Source: Lepas anatifera (taxonomy: Eukaryota > Arthropoda > Thecostraca > Lepadidae). Taken from it: a stretch of DNA of 64,000 nucleotides. Below, one piece after another: positions 1 through 11,900 of the stretch. The notes beneath the pieces are model-generated. The model did no database searches and was not told where the DNA came from. It saw only the letters and a list, made by a program, of their open reading frames with translations. Where the stretch lies: the NCBI GenBank assembly GCA_034440635.1, contig JAOTON010000332.1:494947-558946 (forward strand), written 5' to 3'. The translations under genes were made by a program, and so were the position numbers. The first letter of the stretch is position 1, and the number at the start of each line of letters is the position of its first letter.

Positions 1-1226
1 GTACCTATATTAATATGATATTGGAAATAATTTCGCTGTGGTCGCTTTAAGGAGAGACTACGGCGACTGGGTCGTGTACACACTGTCAACGGTGATGAAG
101 GGTCCTCTCCCAATTTTCCACTGGGGCCGCCCCTGCAGGGGCCGTTTGGAGTTTTAGATAGGACCTTCCATCTGTTTGCGCCTGGGCCTGACATGGCTGC
201 CGGCTCCGCGGCGCCTGCCGTCGCATCTGATATTTAGGGCCGTGTGTGGTGTTCATGCAAACGGTACGGCGGTACTCAATACATTTTGGGCCCACTGTTG
301 GCGATCGTTGGACGGACGCTTAAACTTTCTAACTCGATGTCTGTAAAGTTTACAAAATGTTTGATTGCCGCTTTTTGAACCGAATACTTTCGGCAAAGTT
401 ATCCTTGCTGCGTCACAGTATGCTGCGAAGTTTTATTCGGCACTTTTCATGGGCTTAATTGATATCAGCAAACTGTCGCCTGATGCGTTCTAGAAGCGAC
501 CCGCATCCATCGCGCCGGACTGTATCAGTAGTTTTGGGTGGAACCAGGACACGCCAGGCGTGATATCTGGTATCTGCCGGGAGCAGCCCTCCGTCGGGAC
601 GGATGCCAGAGAGACAGGTTGTGCGGTGCCTCCGGGCTGGCGCCATTACCGCCGCCGACTAATTACTGGCTGGTGCCGGCTGCACGGGGTGCATGTTGCA
701 ATAGTGGCCCCTGGGCGAGGGGCGAGACTGCTGGGATAGTGATGTTTTAGGCCGATACGTGCCAATCTGAACTGATTTTTACGTGGCTGTTGGCTCTGCA
801 TTTGATGCCAATTGGAAACTGAAATAGTTGTGAAGCCCACGAAAGGTCTGTCGGAGGTAGGACGCCATACATGTGGCCCTGTAAAAGAAGTTATTTTAGG
901 TACCAAAGGGTTAAAAAGGGTAGATAACAGGTGAAAGCCTAGCAGAGACCTAAACATAAGGCTGGTGCTGGAGTAAATAGAAATATTGAAATCCCTCAAC
1001 CGCCGATTTAACTGAAATAGCACGGTAACATTGTGAAAAAGCGGCGAAATGAGATAAGCCTTCAAAGCTAAAACGCACCGAAAAGCCTACAGAAAAACGA
1101 ATAACTTGATTATTTACACTCAGGAGAAAACGGACTCCTAAAATCGGGTTCAAAATAATGGTAAAATAAGCGACGATGAATTAAGAATTGCATTAAAAGA
1201 TTGAAGAAAATCTGTGAAAGGTAAAC

Positions 1227-1292
1227 TGGGCGCGACATAGCCTAGTCGCTGGAGCGCCCTAAACCCCAACACACACACACACACACACACGC
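1227..1292 (+). mobile_element. 66-bp 5'-truncated non-LTR retrotransposon tail with target-site duplication
   Basis: The insert reads GGGCGCGACATAGCC, then a spacer, then GAGCGCCCTAAACCCC and a run of CA. It matches the 3' tail of the longer element at 58013-58069 and the insert at 3026-3082. It is bounded by an exact 11-bp direct repeat, GAAAGGTAAAC, at 1216-1226 and 1293-1303. The GGGCGC and GCGCCC blocks can pair into a hairpin just before the CA tail, the kind of 3' structure that a reverse transcriptase may recognise (inference). Confidence 0.7.
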
Positions 1293-3025
1293 GAAAGGTA
1301 AACGTGACATAAACCGAGAATTGTGGTAGAAAAAAACTGGATGCGTGGGGAAGGGTGATGGGATAGTGGTAATCGGACCACTTCCTAGTTGTGAATGTTT
1401 AAGAGACAAGCTCGCTTGTTGCCAGTCTGCTGTAAGAGTAGCAGCGCAGCGGAATTCCGGAGTTAAATTCCTGAGCATGGCCCTGACTGGGAACCTGATC
1501 ATCCAAAACCAGTTGTCCTATCTAACGGTTCATTTTGGGGCCTAACGACCCTGTGGTATAGCGTCGGAGGGGCGAGGGGAGTGATCCAGACTTGAGTCAG
1601 GCCAGGAGGCCGAATCCTGGTGATATCCTTCTTGTGGTAATCCAACTGGTTAGAAACTGTCGACGCCACGGTAGTTCGATGGCCGTTGCGTCTTAAAACC
1701 CCGCGACACCCACGTGATTTTTGATAGCTGCTGTAGAACAATGGGCTCCGTGAGTCGTCCGTCCTTCGCTGCCGGTGATTATTAGCGTGGGCACCATCGG
1801 TGTCCACCCCCCATTAGAGGCCCCGGTACGTGATGTGGAGATAAGTTATCTGTCACGCCAGCGACCCAACCCTCATTCACAGGCCAGGGAAGATAGAAGG
1901 CGCTTTGTTTTTACCTGTTCAGCCCTGGATTGTGATTCTGAATTGGCGATTTAAAGCGTCCGGGAATATTTCCCATGCAGTGTTAACGGGATTGATGTCT
2001 TTATTGATGCCTGCAATTGGCATTGGCTTCATTCCAGTTATCTTGCGATCGTATTGTGGAAACAAGCCATCAGCGCGTCGTGTCTTCGTCTCCTTGGTTT
2101 CGGTATGGTTTTTCGAGTGCTAGCTATGAGACCGGCATTGCGCTCCGATACTATTTCTGAGAATGTTCACAGTCAGCTCAATGTGGGGGTGTCGCCACGT
2201 ATTTCTTTACTGAGGGGATGGACCTGATCTGCACTGACTGGTGAAGGGAGAGGAGGATGACAGGCGAATCAAAGCTGTGAGGCTGGATAGAGCGCTGTCG
2301 ATACAGTTGAGCCACATTCAATTAGGCAATATTATCTCCAGTCCACTTTGATAAGCACGAGACAATGACAAGATAACCGGTCCAGTGCGCACATCATTTG
2401 CACGGAAAAATATGAAAATAGTCATGGAACCAGCAGCGCCTAGCCGTGCCGGCATGTACTGTACAGTCGCCTCGGCTGCTGTAGAGCGGTGAGCCGCAGC
2501 CCGACACTCTCCCATACTGTGTGGCCTTCGCGGGCGCCGTTGTCCGTGCCGGGTTGTGTTTCGGGCTTCATTTGTTTCGGCTCGTTTTTGGCTTTTGAAA
2601 TGAAAGTACCATCGACTGTATTTTCCCTCAGTGTAGCATTTTATAACTGCCATCTAGGCCGGCTCCAAGATTTAAGCTCACCGGCTTTTGCGCGGGGCTA
2701 GAAGCGATGACGATGTCATGAATGCGATGAAAAAATAGATGACATGGATGGATGGATGAATCGTTTTTGGAGAGGTACCTCATTGATTCGTGATACCCGC
2801 GGACTCGCCCCCCAACCCCCCCCGCCCCCTGCTTTGGACGCCCATGGCTCAAGGTAGTGTCCTACAACCGTGAGCTTACGCCAGATCTTGACCGGAAGGA
2901 TTTCCTACCTGTTAAAATCCCTTGGATGTGACCTTGTCAAATGATGATCACATATTGTTCGGTTTCGTTCTATTTTTCTCAACTTATCTATATCTACTGG
3001 ACTTGTGAGGACTGAGGTGCTTTGG

Positions 3026-3082
3026 GGGCGCGTATAGCCCAGTTGCTGAAAGCGCCCTAAAACACTAATACACACACACGAG
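3026..3082 (+). mobile_element. 57-bp 5'-truncated non-LTR retrotransposon tail with target-site duplication
   Basis: The same tail as at 1227-1292: a GGCGCG block, ATAGCCC, AAGCGCCCTAAAACAC and a short CA run. A 12-bp direct repeat, GAGGTGCTTTGG, flanks it at 3014-3025 and 3083-3094. The duplications show that this is an independent insertion and not a fragment left by deletion. Confidence 0.7.
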
Positions 3083-3409
3083 GAGGTGCTTTGGTGAGTG
3101 GCGAACTTTATCCAGCAGAGAGGTGCCTGAATCGAGTACGTGACCAATTGCTATCATACTGAGTAAAAATTCGAATTGGAAATGTTTTTAGTTCATAAAG
3201 CTTGTACATATATCCCACCTCTGGCACAAAAAAATATGGGATAAATTCGTACATGTGTAGGAACTGTAGCGATATAATTATGTTCTTGCTTCTGTGCGCC
3301 ACACTGTGGCATTATCTTCGACCCTTGTTCTATCCCCGGAAAACAGTATGTCCTCATCTCCCTGGACCCTGGATGTGGGTGCGTACTGAAATCCCCAAGC
3401 GATAAAGAT

Positions 3410-3790
3410 GTGCGGTTGCATCAGCTGGCCCGGTGTCAGGTGTCGGTGTCGGTGTGGCAGTCTGGCACGGTTTGCGCGTGGATCGCGGTAGCAGCTGAGA
3501 CGGGGCTGGGCGGCGGACTGACACCCTCCCAGGGTGGCAGTCGGCAGCAGGCGGGCCCCCGCACGTGCAGAGGGCGGCGTCCCGGCGCGGCGTCCTGGAC
3601 GGCCGCAGTCGCCGAGTGCGCGGCGCAGCGGTCTGAGCGGAGAGCTGGCGGACGGACGCTCGTGTGTTTGTGGCCGCGATGGTTCTGCAGTTGTGGTGAA
3701 GAATGGTGTGGAGAGGGTGGTCACTTGCTTCAGTGAAGGAAGAGAACGGATCTGGACTGGTGACATGCTGCTCTCTGTGTTGTTCAATCG
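3410..3790 (+). promoter_or_regulatory. GC-rich, CpG-rich patch, possible 5' region of the downstream four-pass membrane gene
   Basis: Base composition rises sharply here, with many CG dinucleotides, compared with AT-richer sequence on both sides. It lies 600-1000 bp upstream of the start codon at 4393 and on the same strand. A possible 3' splice site, TTGATAG, precedes that ATG, so this patch could hold a non-coding first exon and promoter. I see no certain TATA box or initiator; the assignment rests only on position and composition. Confidence 0.2.
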
Positions 3791-4392
3791 TATTCTGTGA
3801 TTAATTAGTGATTTATTTATTAATGATTTTCCTTGTGGTTTTCCTTACATTCTGACAAGTTTTGAACGGAGGAAAGTGGAAGTTGAAGGGAAGTCGGTTT
3901 GCAGACGCGATTGATCGATATATATGCAGCAAGAGTCCGTGCTAATTCCAGTGACTTCTGAGGGTAAACAGTTCGGGACTTCGCGATACTGGATACGCCG
4001 ACCAGATATCAAACCGGCCGGATGATGCAAATATTTAAAATTGTGCGGCGAAGATGAACTGAAGAGAAATGTCATCAGCGGTTCCGAAAAAGTTCCGCTG
4101 CGCACATTAGTGAACTTCGGGTGTCGACCTCTTCTGTCACATGTCCAGAGGGATCAATAGTTGATAGCGAGGCAGCACTGAGTCAGCCCGAAAAATTAAT
4201 ATGTATCTTCAATTTTCTCACGAGTGCGATAACGTGAAGTTCGAGGAAAAACTTACATCATAATTCATCTATCGCCTGGATGAAACAGAAGATGTGAAAG
4301 AAATGTACTATTTCACCTCCATGTCGCTAAAAGTGAGCTAGGAACAGGGTTCACATTGGCCGAACCCTCCATTGAATACTTGATAGGCTCTC

Positions 4393-5421
4393 ATGATGAA
4401 GCGCTGCTGCTTCATGTTCTTCGCCGTGCGGCGGGGTGTGCGCGGTCTGGGCGTCGTCTTCTTCCTCATCAACCTCGTGCTCGTCTTCCCAATCATCAAC
4501 GGCTGGATAGAAGTGATGTCCCCGCCGGCGCCCGGTCTGTTCCACGCGCCAGCGCCCTCCGACTGCGTCCTGTCCCTGTACCGGCGCCACCAGCGCGTCC
4601 TGTTGGCGCTGGCGTCAGCAGCACTTCTGGTGGCGCTGCTGGTGAACGTGCTGCTGGTGTACGGCAGCGTGCGGTCGCGGCGCCGCCTGCTGTTGCCGTG
4701 GCTGCTGTGGTACGGGGCGCTGTTCGCCACCGTGTCGCTGGCCGTGCTGGCTGCTGTGGTGCTGACGGTGAACAAGCAGCTGGAGATCCCGCTGCCGGGC
4801 CTGCTGATCAACGTGGGCCTGTTGCCGCTTTACTGGTACTGGTTCTTCGTGGTGGCGCACCTGTACGCCAACTTCGACCAGCATGTGTCTCACGATGTGG
4901 AACGGCGGGAGAAGAGGGAGGATAACGGTGCGAAGCCGGCAGCAGAGACGACGGCGCCGGCCAGTAAGGGACCGGCCACGGCGGTGCAGTGTACGCTGGG
5001 GGACGCGGTGTGGTACTGGGCGGCTCTGAACGCTGCCGTGATGGACACGGAGCAGGTGCGTCAGGAGCAGGAGCACCGCCCTGCTCCTGACGCCGAGCCG
5101 CAGCTGCGGCAGGTGCTGGGCTCGCTCAACTCGCTGAGCAGCCTGCTGTACAGGATCGGCGCCAGTGGCCGGGCGGAGGTCACCGCGCCGCTCCCAGCTG
5201 ACGCTGCTGCTGCTGCTGCAACAGGGGGCAGCAGTGGCGAGCCGTGGCCAGCGGCTCAGCCGGACACGGGTGGGAAGGAGGAGGAGGACGTGCTGCAGAT
5301 GCAGCCGCAGCGGCTGCGGAACGGCGGGCACCCGACCCACAGCCAGTCCTGCTCACAGCCCGGGGCGCCGACACCAGACGCTGACTCTCACAGTGTACAC
5401 CACACTGGTGGGCAGCCCTGA
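4393..5421 (+). CDS. Four-pass (tetraspan) membrane protein, DUF4728/LAPTM-like
   Basis: An uninterrupted 342-codon frame with strong GC bias at third positions. It starts Met-Met-Lys-Arg-Cys-Cys and has four hydrophobic segments at about residues 17-37, 69-90, 99-126 and 135-158, with both ends probably cytosolic. The short basic, cysteine-containing N-terminus, the spacing of the helices and the basic-RRRLLLPWLLW segment before the third helix recall arthropod DUF4728 and lysosomal LAPTM-type proteins, a visual resemblance only. The C-terminal half (about 160-342) is hydrophilic, rich in Ala, Gln and Pro, with no catalytic motif. The start is the first Met of the frame, just after a possible 3' splice site. 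No intron interrupts the coding part, unlike its neighbours. A 70-76 bp minisatellite follows within 90 bp of the stop. Function unknown; a role in lysosomal or plasma membrane would be conjecture. Confidence 0.6.
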   Translation: MMKRCCFMFFAVRRGVRGLGVVFFLINLVLVFPIINGWIEVMSPPAPGLFHAPAPSDCVLSLYRRHQRVLLALASAALLVALLVNVLLVYGSVRSRRRLLLPWLLWYGALFATVSLAVLAAVVLTVNKQLEIPLPGLLINVGLLPLYWYWFFVVAHLYANFDQHVSHDVERREKREDNGAKPAAETTAPASKGPATAVQCTLGDAVWYWAALNAAVMDTEQVRQEQEHRPAPDAEPQLRQVLGSLNSLSSLLYRIGASGRAEVTAPLPADAAAAAATGGSSGEPWPAAQPDTGGKEEEDVLQMQPQRLRNGGHPTHSQSCSQPGAPTPDADSHSVHHTGGQP

Positions 5422-5507
5422 ACTCATCCCGTGCTGCCTGCACTAGATCATTACTTTTTAACTCCTTACGCTGCACAACCCGCGCCATACGGCGACTCTG
5501 TAACGTC

Positions 5508-6190
5508 CGGCACCCGGCTGGTGATCAGTCCCGAGCACAGTCTGTACCATCTCCAGCTACAGCCGCCGCGGCTGTGTGACTGACCGCACCCGGCTGGTGA
5601 TCAGTCCCGAGCACAGTCTGTACCATCTCCAGCTACAGCCGCTACGGCTCTGTGACTGACCGCACCCGGCTGGTGATCAGTCCCGAGCACAGTCTGCATC
5701 AGCTACAGCCGCCACAGCTCTGTGACTGACCGCACCCGGCTGGTGATCAGTCCCGAGCACAGTCTGCATCAGCTAAAGCCGCCACAGCTCTGTGACTGAC
5801 CGCACCCGGCTGGTGATCAGTCCCAGTCTGCACCATCTCCAGCTACAGCCGCCGCGGCTGTGTGACTGACCGCACCCGGCTGGTGATCAGTCCCGAGCAC
5901 AGTCTGCACCATCTTCAGCCGCCACGGCTCTGTGACTGACCGCACCCGGCTGGTGATCAGTCCCGAGCACAGTCTGCATCAGCTACAGCCGCCACAGCTC
6001 TGTGACTGACCGCACCCGGCTGGTGATCAGTCCCGAGCACAGTCTGTACCATCCAGCTAAAGCCGCCACAGCTCTGTGACTGACCGCACCCGACTGGTGA
6101 TCAGTCCCGAGCACAGTCTGTACCATCTCCAGCTACAGCCGCTGCGGCTGTGTGACTGACCGCACCCGGCTGGTTAACAGCCCAGGGCAC
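5508..6190. repeat. 70-76 bp minisatellite, nine full copies plus one partial
   Basis: Each unit begins CGCACCCGGCTGGTGATCAG, continues through TCCCGAGCACAGTCTG and a variable CATCTCCAGCTACAGCCGC block, and ends CTGTGTGACTGAC. Units differ by small indels, mainly in the middle. The array starts about 85 bp after the stop codon of the membrane protein gene, so it probably lies in its 3' UTR or just beyond. Confidence 0.9.
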
Positions 6191-6726
6191 ACCCCGCGTC
6201 AGTTTCACATCGGGCTTGTCTCAGATTGAGACTTTTGGATGATTCTGGAGTCGTGAACCATCCATAGGTTGTAACTGTGAAAAATCGGAGCCTGCTATGC
6301 CGGCCGATGTGGGCCAAGTTTTTTGTTTAGTGTTACGTTACCAACAGTGCGTGCAAACTGAAGGTCCCGCCTGGCAGCTGGGCTGGCGGAGAAGCTGACC
6401 GGCATGGACTCAGTTTATTTCGGACTAGTCGTGTTGTGGTGCCTGACTCGGCTCGGCAGTCGCAATGAAGTTGTCTTCGGTGTTGTATCGATAACATTTG
6501 TAGGAGTACTCTCTGTTTTTGTTCCTTTTGCAATTATTCGAATTTTAGACAAGCATCTATTCAACGGGGCGATATTGCAGTGTGCCAAGCAGAACACCAG
6601 TGGCACAGTAGCCAGCAATACGCTGAATTGTAGGCGCTGTTGGCGCCATTGGTGTTGTGCGCGACGTGACACCAAAGATCTGTGGTACTTCCAAGTCCGA
6701 GCTAGCTTCGGCAATTTCTCTCTTAA

Positions 6727-7175
6727 AGGGAATGTGGCACCTTGCTCGAATCCTGGAATTTAGCGTAATTAGGCGTACTTTTAGCCGAAAATAATGAAAC
6801 TACTCATGATTTCTCTGAAAGATGTACAATAAACGCAATATTTTGATTTTTAAAATACTCCTCTGGGAAAAGAAATAAATATCTGCCTGTGGATGATGTC
6901 ATGATCTGGCAACCACTACCATACTTGAAACGCTTCAAGGGCTTCAATTGGCTGATGCTCATCGTGACGCCAGCATATGTCGTCACACCAGCAGCTCACA
7001 ACAATGGCCGCCCGGCGAGGGGTAGGTCAGGGGTTGGTGTCAGGTAGGTTTTAGCTTTTTTCTACGGAAATATCGAGTTCCAAGACAAATGATGTATGGA
7101 GTACCGGGTTTTCCGACTTGCTTTACAACTTTGCTATCTCAGTTAAAATCACGTTATGAAGGTGCCACATTCCCT
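6727..7175. mobile_element. 449-bp MITE with perfect inverted repeats and TTAA duplications
   Basis: AGGGAATGTGGCACCTT at the left end and its exact complement AAGGTGCCACATTCCCT at the right end face each other. Each end is flanked by TTAA (6723-6726 and 7176-7179). TTAA target duplication is the hallmark of piggyBac-type transposition. No transposase frame is present, so it is a non-autonomous copy. The perfect termini suggest that it is fairly young. A single related end with mismatches occurs near 37268-37290. Confidence 0.8.
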
Positions 7176-7848
7176 TTAAGCCGTTCTGCCTCATTTGTGC
7201 TTGTCCGAGCTCTGGCATGCGGCAGATCAGCTTTGGGAGAATCCTGGGGTGGTAAGGCGCAGGCACCCCCCTCCCCACCCTCTGTCGACTTCTAAGTGCC
7301 ACCATGCTGCCCCCCTCCCTCCCCAGAGACGTCGCCCCATATCAGAAATCCTTATCCCGCCTGCGTGACCCATGCAGAATAGCCAGAAACCTGCTATGGG
7401 AATCCTCGGCTCAGGGTGCTGATTGGTCTGGGCCAAAATGCGTGTGCTAGTGGCTGATGTGATGTCTGGGGATACTTCTGAACGAAAATGGATGCCTTGT
7501 GAGGCTCAGCTAGCGAAGCGCCCGACTCCGCAAGCCTCGCGTGAGACATTATTTTGGTGGGGAGGGAGTCAAAAGGGAGTATAAATTAAGCAGATTCGGA
7601 AAGATTCCTATGTAGTTTACGGTCTGAATGTTTCATATTTGTTATGTATGCGTTCTATCCCGACATTCCATTATTATTATTTGTAATGAAACCAATACAG
7701 ACTGAGATGCAGAAGGTAATCTTGAGTTTCTTAAATTTGTGCGAATGCCGTCTCTTTGAGAGCGGAGATTGACTTCAATCTTCTCGCGAGTAATCTTAAA
7801 GCCATCGTGTTCTAACTCTAATCTTAAAGTCATCGTGTTTTCACTCAC

Positions 7849-7945
7849 CTAGCGGCCTTGTTACACTACCCAGCGGCCTTGTTACACTACCCAGCGGCCT
7901 TGTTACAATACCCAGCGCCCTTGTTACACTACCCAGCGGCCATGT
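7849..7945. repeat. 21-22 bp tandem repeat, five copies
   Basis: The unit CCCAGCGGCCTTGTTACACTA is repeated about five times with few changes. A separate 27-bp near-duplication (ATCTTAAAGCCATCGTGTT) lies just upstream at about 7770-7838. No coding function is seen. Confidence 0.85.
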
Positions 7946-8760
7946 TGCCAGCTGTTTTCTGCATTGGTAATGAGACGTTCCGGATGCGGTCTCTTTTTAT
8001 GCCGCATTCTTTTTAAAATGATTGAGGTCTTAAGTGTTTTATGTGCAACCTATTGTGAAATACGTACAGTTTCAGCATTGAGATCCGCCCGCACTGAGCA
8101 TGAGTGGGGTCATTTCATGATTAGCTGCCAAGCTTCATTTAGGTCGGATAATGGTCATCGGCCAGTCTTCTGGGAATCGCTGAGCGCTCCTGGTACTGGC
8201 GTGATTGGATGCACTAATTTACCAAAGTAGCCTGATATGTGACATTTGCACTGAATGCAGAGTTCAGAATTATCCTGAAAATATGTATGCTAAGTAGAAC
8301 TGTCCTTGTTCAGACGGAGGCCGCTCCCTCCCGTGGTTGTCGGGTACTCCGGCCGGCCATGTTCTCGTACAGCCCGCCCCGGCACCCGCTCCATGTTTGG
8401 CCTGTATCGAGGTTGTGACTGGCTGGAGTCTCGCCGGACATCAGCATCGAATGGAATTAGTAACGTAAATGCAGAACGTGCCGTACCCTGAATCCGCGCA
8501 TTGCGTCATCTTGGTCTGACCTGTCTAACTCGAATTTTGCCGGTGTCTCATTCGGCATTAGGTAATGGATCATGAACCATCGCTTCGTCTCGTGTTTTCC
8601 GGCCGGTCGAATAGCATTCTTTGTACCAAAATAAACTGAGTGGGAATAACTAAATTGAAAATGAGCCATCTGATGCAGCAGCGTGAGCTGGATCATGCGC
8701 TGGAACCGAGTCAGCCTCACCCCCCACCCCCGCCACTCGCCTCATCCCAAGTCTCTCAGC

Positions 8761-8907
8761 GTTCCAGCGGTGGTTAGCAGGCTGACTGTGCCGTGTTTCC
8801 AGCGGTGGTCAGCAGGCTGACTGTTGCGTGTTTCCAGCGGTGGTCAGCAGGCTGACTGTGGCGTGTTTCCAGCGGTGGTCAGCAGGCTGACTGTGCCGCG
8901 TTTCCAG
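8761..8907 (+). repeat. 35-bp minisatellite that multiplies the 3' splice site of the DDX27-like exon
   Basis: Four copies of GTTTCCAGCGGTGGTCAGCA plus GGCTGACTGTGGC lead directly into the real acceptor, TTTCCAG at 8901-8907, followed by the exon start CGGTGGTGGACC. Each copy therefore carries the acceptor AG and the first 7 bases of the exon. The array lies wholly in the intron up to the junction. Confidence 0.85.
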
Positions 8908-11900
8908 CGGTGGTGGACCGGTACCGGGGCCGGGTGGAGCGGCTGGAGCCTCAGGTGGACCAGGTGTTCCGGCTGGAGCGGGAGGAGCGGGAGCTGCGTG
9001 CCAGCGAGGCTCAGCTGACCAAGGCGGAGCGGCAGCTGACGACGCCCGGACAGCGCCCCCGCACCTGGTTCCAGACACAGCAGCAGCGGGCCGACGCCAA
9101 AGGTACGCCGGCGCTGGATGCCGAGCAGTAGCAGTTGTGTGCGGCGTCGGTTGGATGCTTAGAGCTTTTGTGAAAGACTGAAATTATGTCTTCGATCGGA
9201 GTCCCTTTCTCATTCAGCTAAACCTTATGACTAGTGGATTGAAGCTAACTTGTTGGCGTCCTCCCACCAGCGCGCGTGTAGACAACGCACAGGGTGGGCC
9301 AAAAGGTCGTTTTCAGCTAAACTTTGGATTATGTTTACGGTAATTCTCCCCAAGATTAGAACCAGGGTCCTTTTGCGCACATGACCGATAATATCAGTTC
9401 ACCTTGCGTCTGTGTCAGGCCGATAAGTGCTTCGGGAGTTGCGTGACGTCATAACAGATGTCGAGTCCCTGCCTTGCATCAATCGTAAATGTGGATGTCT
9501 GGAAAACGGGTTTGTCACTAAGATCGGTCTGCTTCCGGACTGGGGATGCTTTAGGGTGACATGATAGGATAAATTGGTAAAAAGGTAGTCGATTCAGAAG
9601 AAAAACCGACGGGAATATTTTTTCGATGGGAAGCGCCGGCTGGAGAGCCGCTCTCCAGTTTGCTCTCGCGCGTTATCAATCGAGTGACCAAGATCGTCAG
9701 CGCGAATGCTGTTGGAAAACGGGGCCACGATAGTGCGGATATCAGATAAGAAATTGACGGAGAAAGGAAAGTAAATCTAAAAATTATCTGGTCAACGCGT
9801 TTGAGCGCATTTCAAGCCCTTGAAACAATCGTTTCGGCTCAAAACCTCGGAAAAATAGCGCAAAACAGGTTTTGTTTCTTCAAAATGGTGGAGCATGAGG
9901 AACGCTGTACGGAGATATGTATCTGCCGTCAAGATCCTGCACTCCTCGAATCCGTAAAATGGTCGTGTGTGGGCCAGGCAGAAAGAGGCAGTTTTAACAA
10001 GAGCAATGGTGAAGAAAAAATCCTTCGGGGATCATGATATGGGAAGCGATTAAAGGGAGATACGCGAAAAAATTATTATTGTGGTTTCTTGCTATTTGAA
10101 AAATCCTGATTACGAAACTCTCAATTATTTTTGTATCTTCGGTAAAATTTTGGGAGGCCACTCACTTATTATCGAAATAGGTTAACAGTTCCGATAAAAT
10201 GCTGAAACCTTCACCCATCACTTACTTTTTGAAAACTATTTTAAGTTGAAAAGTACTGTTTTTTTGTAATAAAAATGTCTGTTCTCCTGTATTTTTATTT
10301 AAATTAGTTTTACAAAGACTTTAAAAACTAAAAAATGCAGCCAGCGGCTGAGACGCCGATCATTCGGACGGAGTCGGGCAGGCGGAGGTTCCTGTACAAC
10401 GCTGTGAGATCTTACAATGACCTTCCTACCAATGTCCGCGATGCCACAAACATCACTGTGTTTAAAACACGATTAAAAGTGTATCTCGGGAGCAGCAGCT
10501 GAATGATGTTAACCAACAGTCTGGCAAGTGTGTGCATGCAAGGGTGAGCGTCTAGTTGTGTCTGGTTTGTTTCATCGTTTTGTTTTCATTTACTTGACCC
10601 GGGGTGAAGAATAGCCATGTTTGATGGAATTGCCTTGAATGTGAAAATAATAATAATAATGAATTAGTTTGCCCTAAAAACGAAAAAAACATAATTACTC
10701 AAGTCTTCAGCGGTTTCGTACCTCGGGTCTTGAGTCATTTTCTGCTTCAGCCCCAGGATGACAAAACTTTTGCGTCAGAAAGGTCACGTGACCCCCCTAT
10801 GAATTGGTTGTACCTTCTGATTGGTCAATTGTGGTTTCTTAAAAGTCCTATATTTCTGTTTTGATATTATTTTTGGTTGTAGCTTTTTTAACATAATTTG
10901 TTCTTCAACAGTTCACAACTTTCAAGTCACTGCTTAAGAAAAATAGGACCGTTTTTTTTAGAGAAATTGATAGCCTTAGCCGGGGGTACGTCATTTAAAC
11001 CGATAAGAGGTGTACCGGTAAAGTCGTCTAGAAATGTTGACTTTGAGAGTGATTTTAAGGCATTTGCAGGCTGAATTCTCAAAAATGAGAATAGGACATC
11101 TGAAACAACTTTTAATGACCTTTTGATCTAGCCAATAATTTTTTTCCCTTTAATACCGAGTCTCCCAGAGTTGCATATTCTGCAACAGAAGGAAACGCTC
11201 AATTCGGAGTACTTCATCGATGCGATCCTGGACAAGGCCCTGCTTCCTGCTCTTGGTCGTTCTGTCAGGACGGGTACTGTTCTGTGGAGAGATGATGCCT
11301 GAGCACGGGACGGCGGCTCAAATGTCCAGTAGGCTCTAGGATTAGTGCCAACCACACGATCATGTCGGGGTTCTGGGATGGGCTGACTTAGCCGGGGAGC
11401 CACCCAGTGAAGAGCCTCGAAAAAAGAGCTGACCAAGCGACGCAATGTAGTGCGGACCAGCGTTCGGGCTTGTACGCAAGAGGACCCGGTGACAGGCATG
11501 CCAAAACCAGTGCACTGGTGTATGCAATACCTTGATGTATGATATCTCTGGTGTTATGATGTAATATCTGTGGTGTATGAAACATCTTGTACTTTGTGTT
11601 TTTTTAGTATCAGAAAGGTGAGGACGAACTTTTCGGACACGCTGTAAGTGTTAGATACGCTGGATAGTGCCACCATTGGTGGGTTAGTCCTATTGAATGC
11701 CTGTAAACTGGGGCCTTCGCTGGATAGTATGGTCATAAACTGAGGTCTGGCCTTAAAATGGAGCATTTCCTTGTGCTTTACACAGAAATGACTCCTTGCT
11801 TAGCTATGGTCGCCTGTGTGCTTGGAATGGGGTGGTGCAGCAAGAATGTGAACTCACTTTAAACTAAAGGCTTCCGGTCAACATGCCACGCCAACGGTGA

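Larger units (their letters stand above)
1..4392. other. No recognised gene; two tiny retrotransposon insertions
   Basis: I find no open frame here with a recognisable protein family or a convincing chain of splice sites; frames up to about 170 codons look like chance. The stretch contains two very short retroposed tails (1227-1292 and 3026-3082, listed separately) and a GC-rich patch at about 3410-3790. If the upstream exons of the DDX27-like gene exist nearby, they must lie to the left of this window or have gone unrecognised. Confidence 0.5.

Noticed and set aside
4615..5340. A 241-codon antisense frame opposite the tetraspan gene
   Set aside because: It is a by-product of high GC at third positions on the coding strand; its translation is a low-complexity His/Arg/Gln mixture.
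5508..6190. CRISPR-like array
   Set aside because: Units are contiguous without unique spacers, and the DNA is nuclear eukaryotic.
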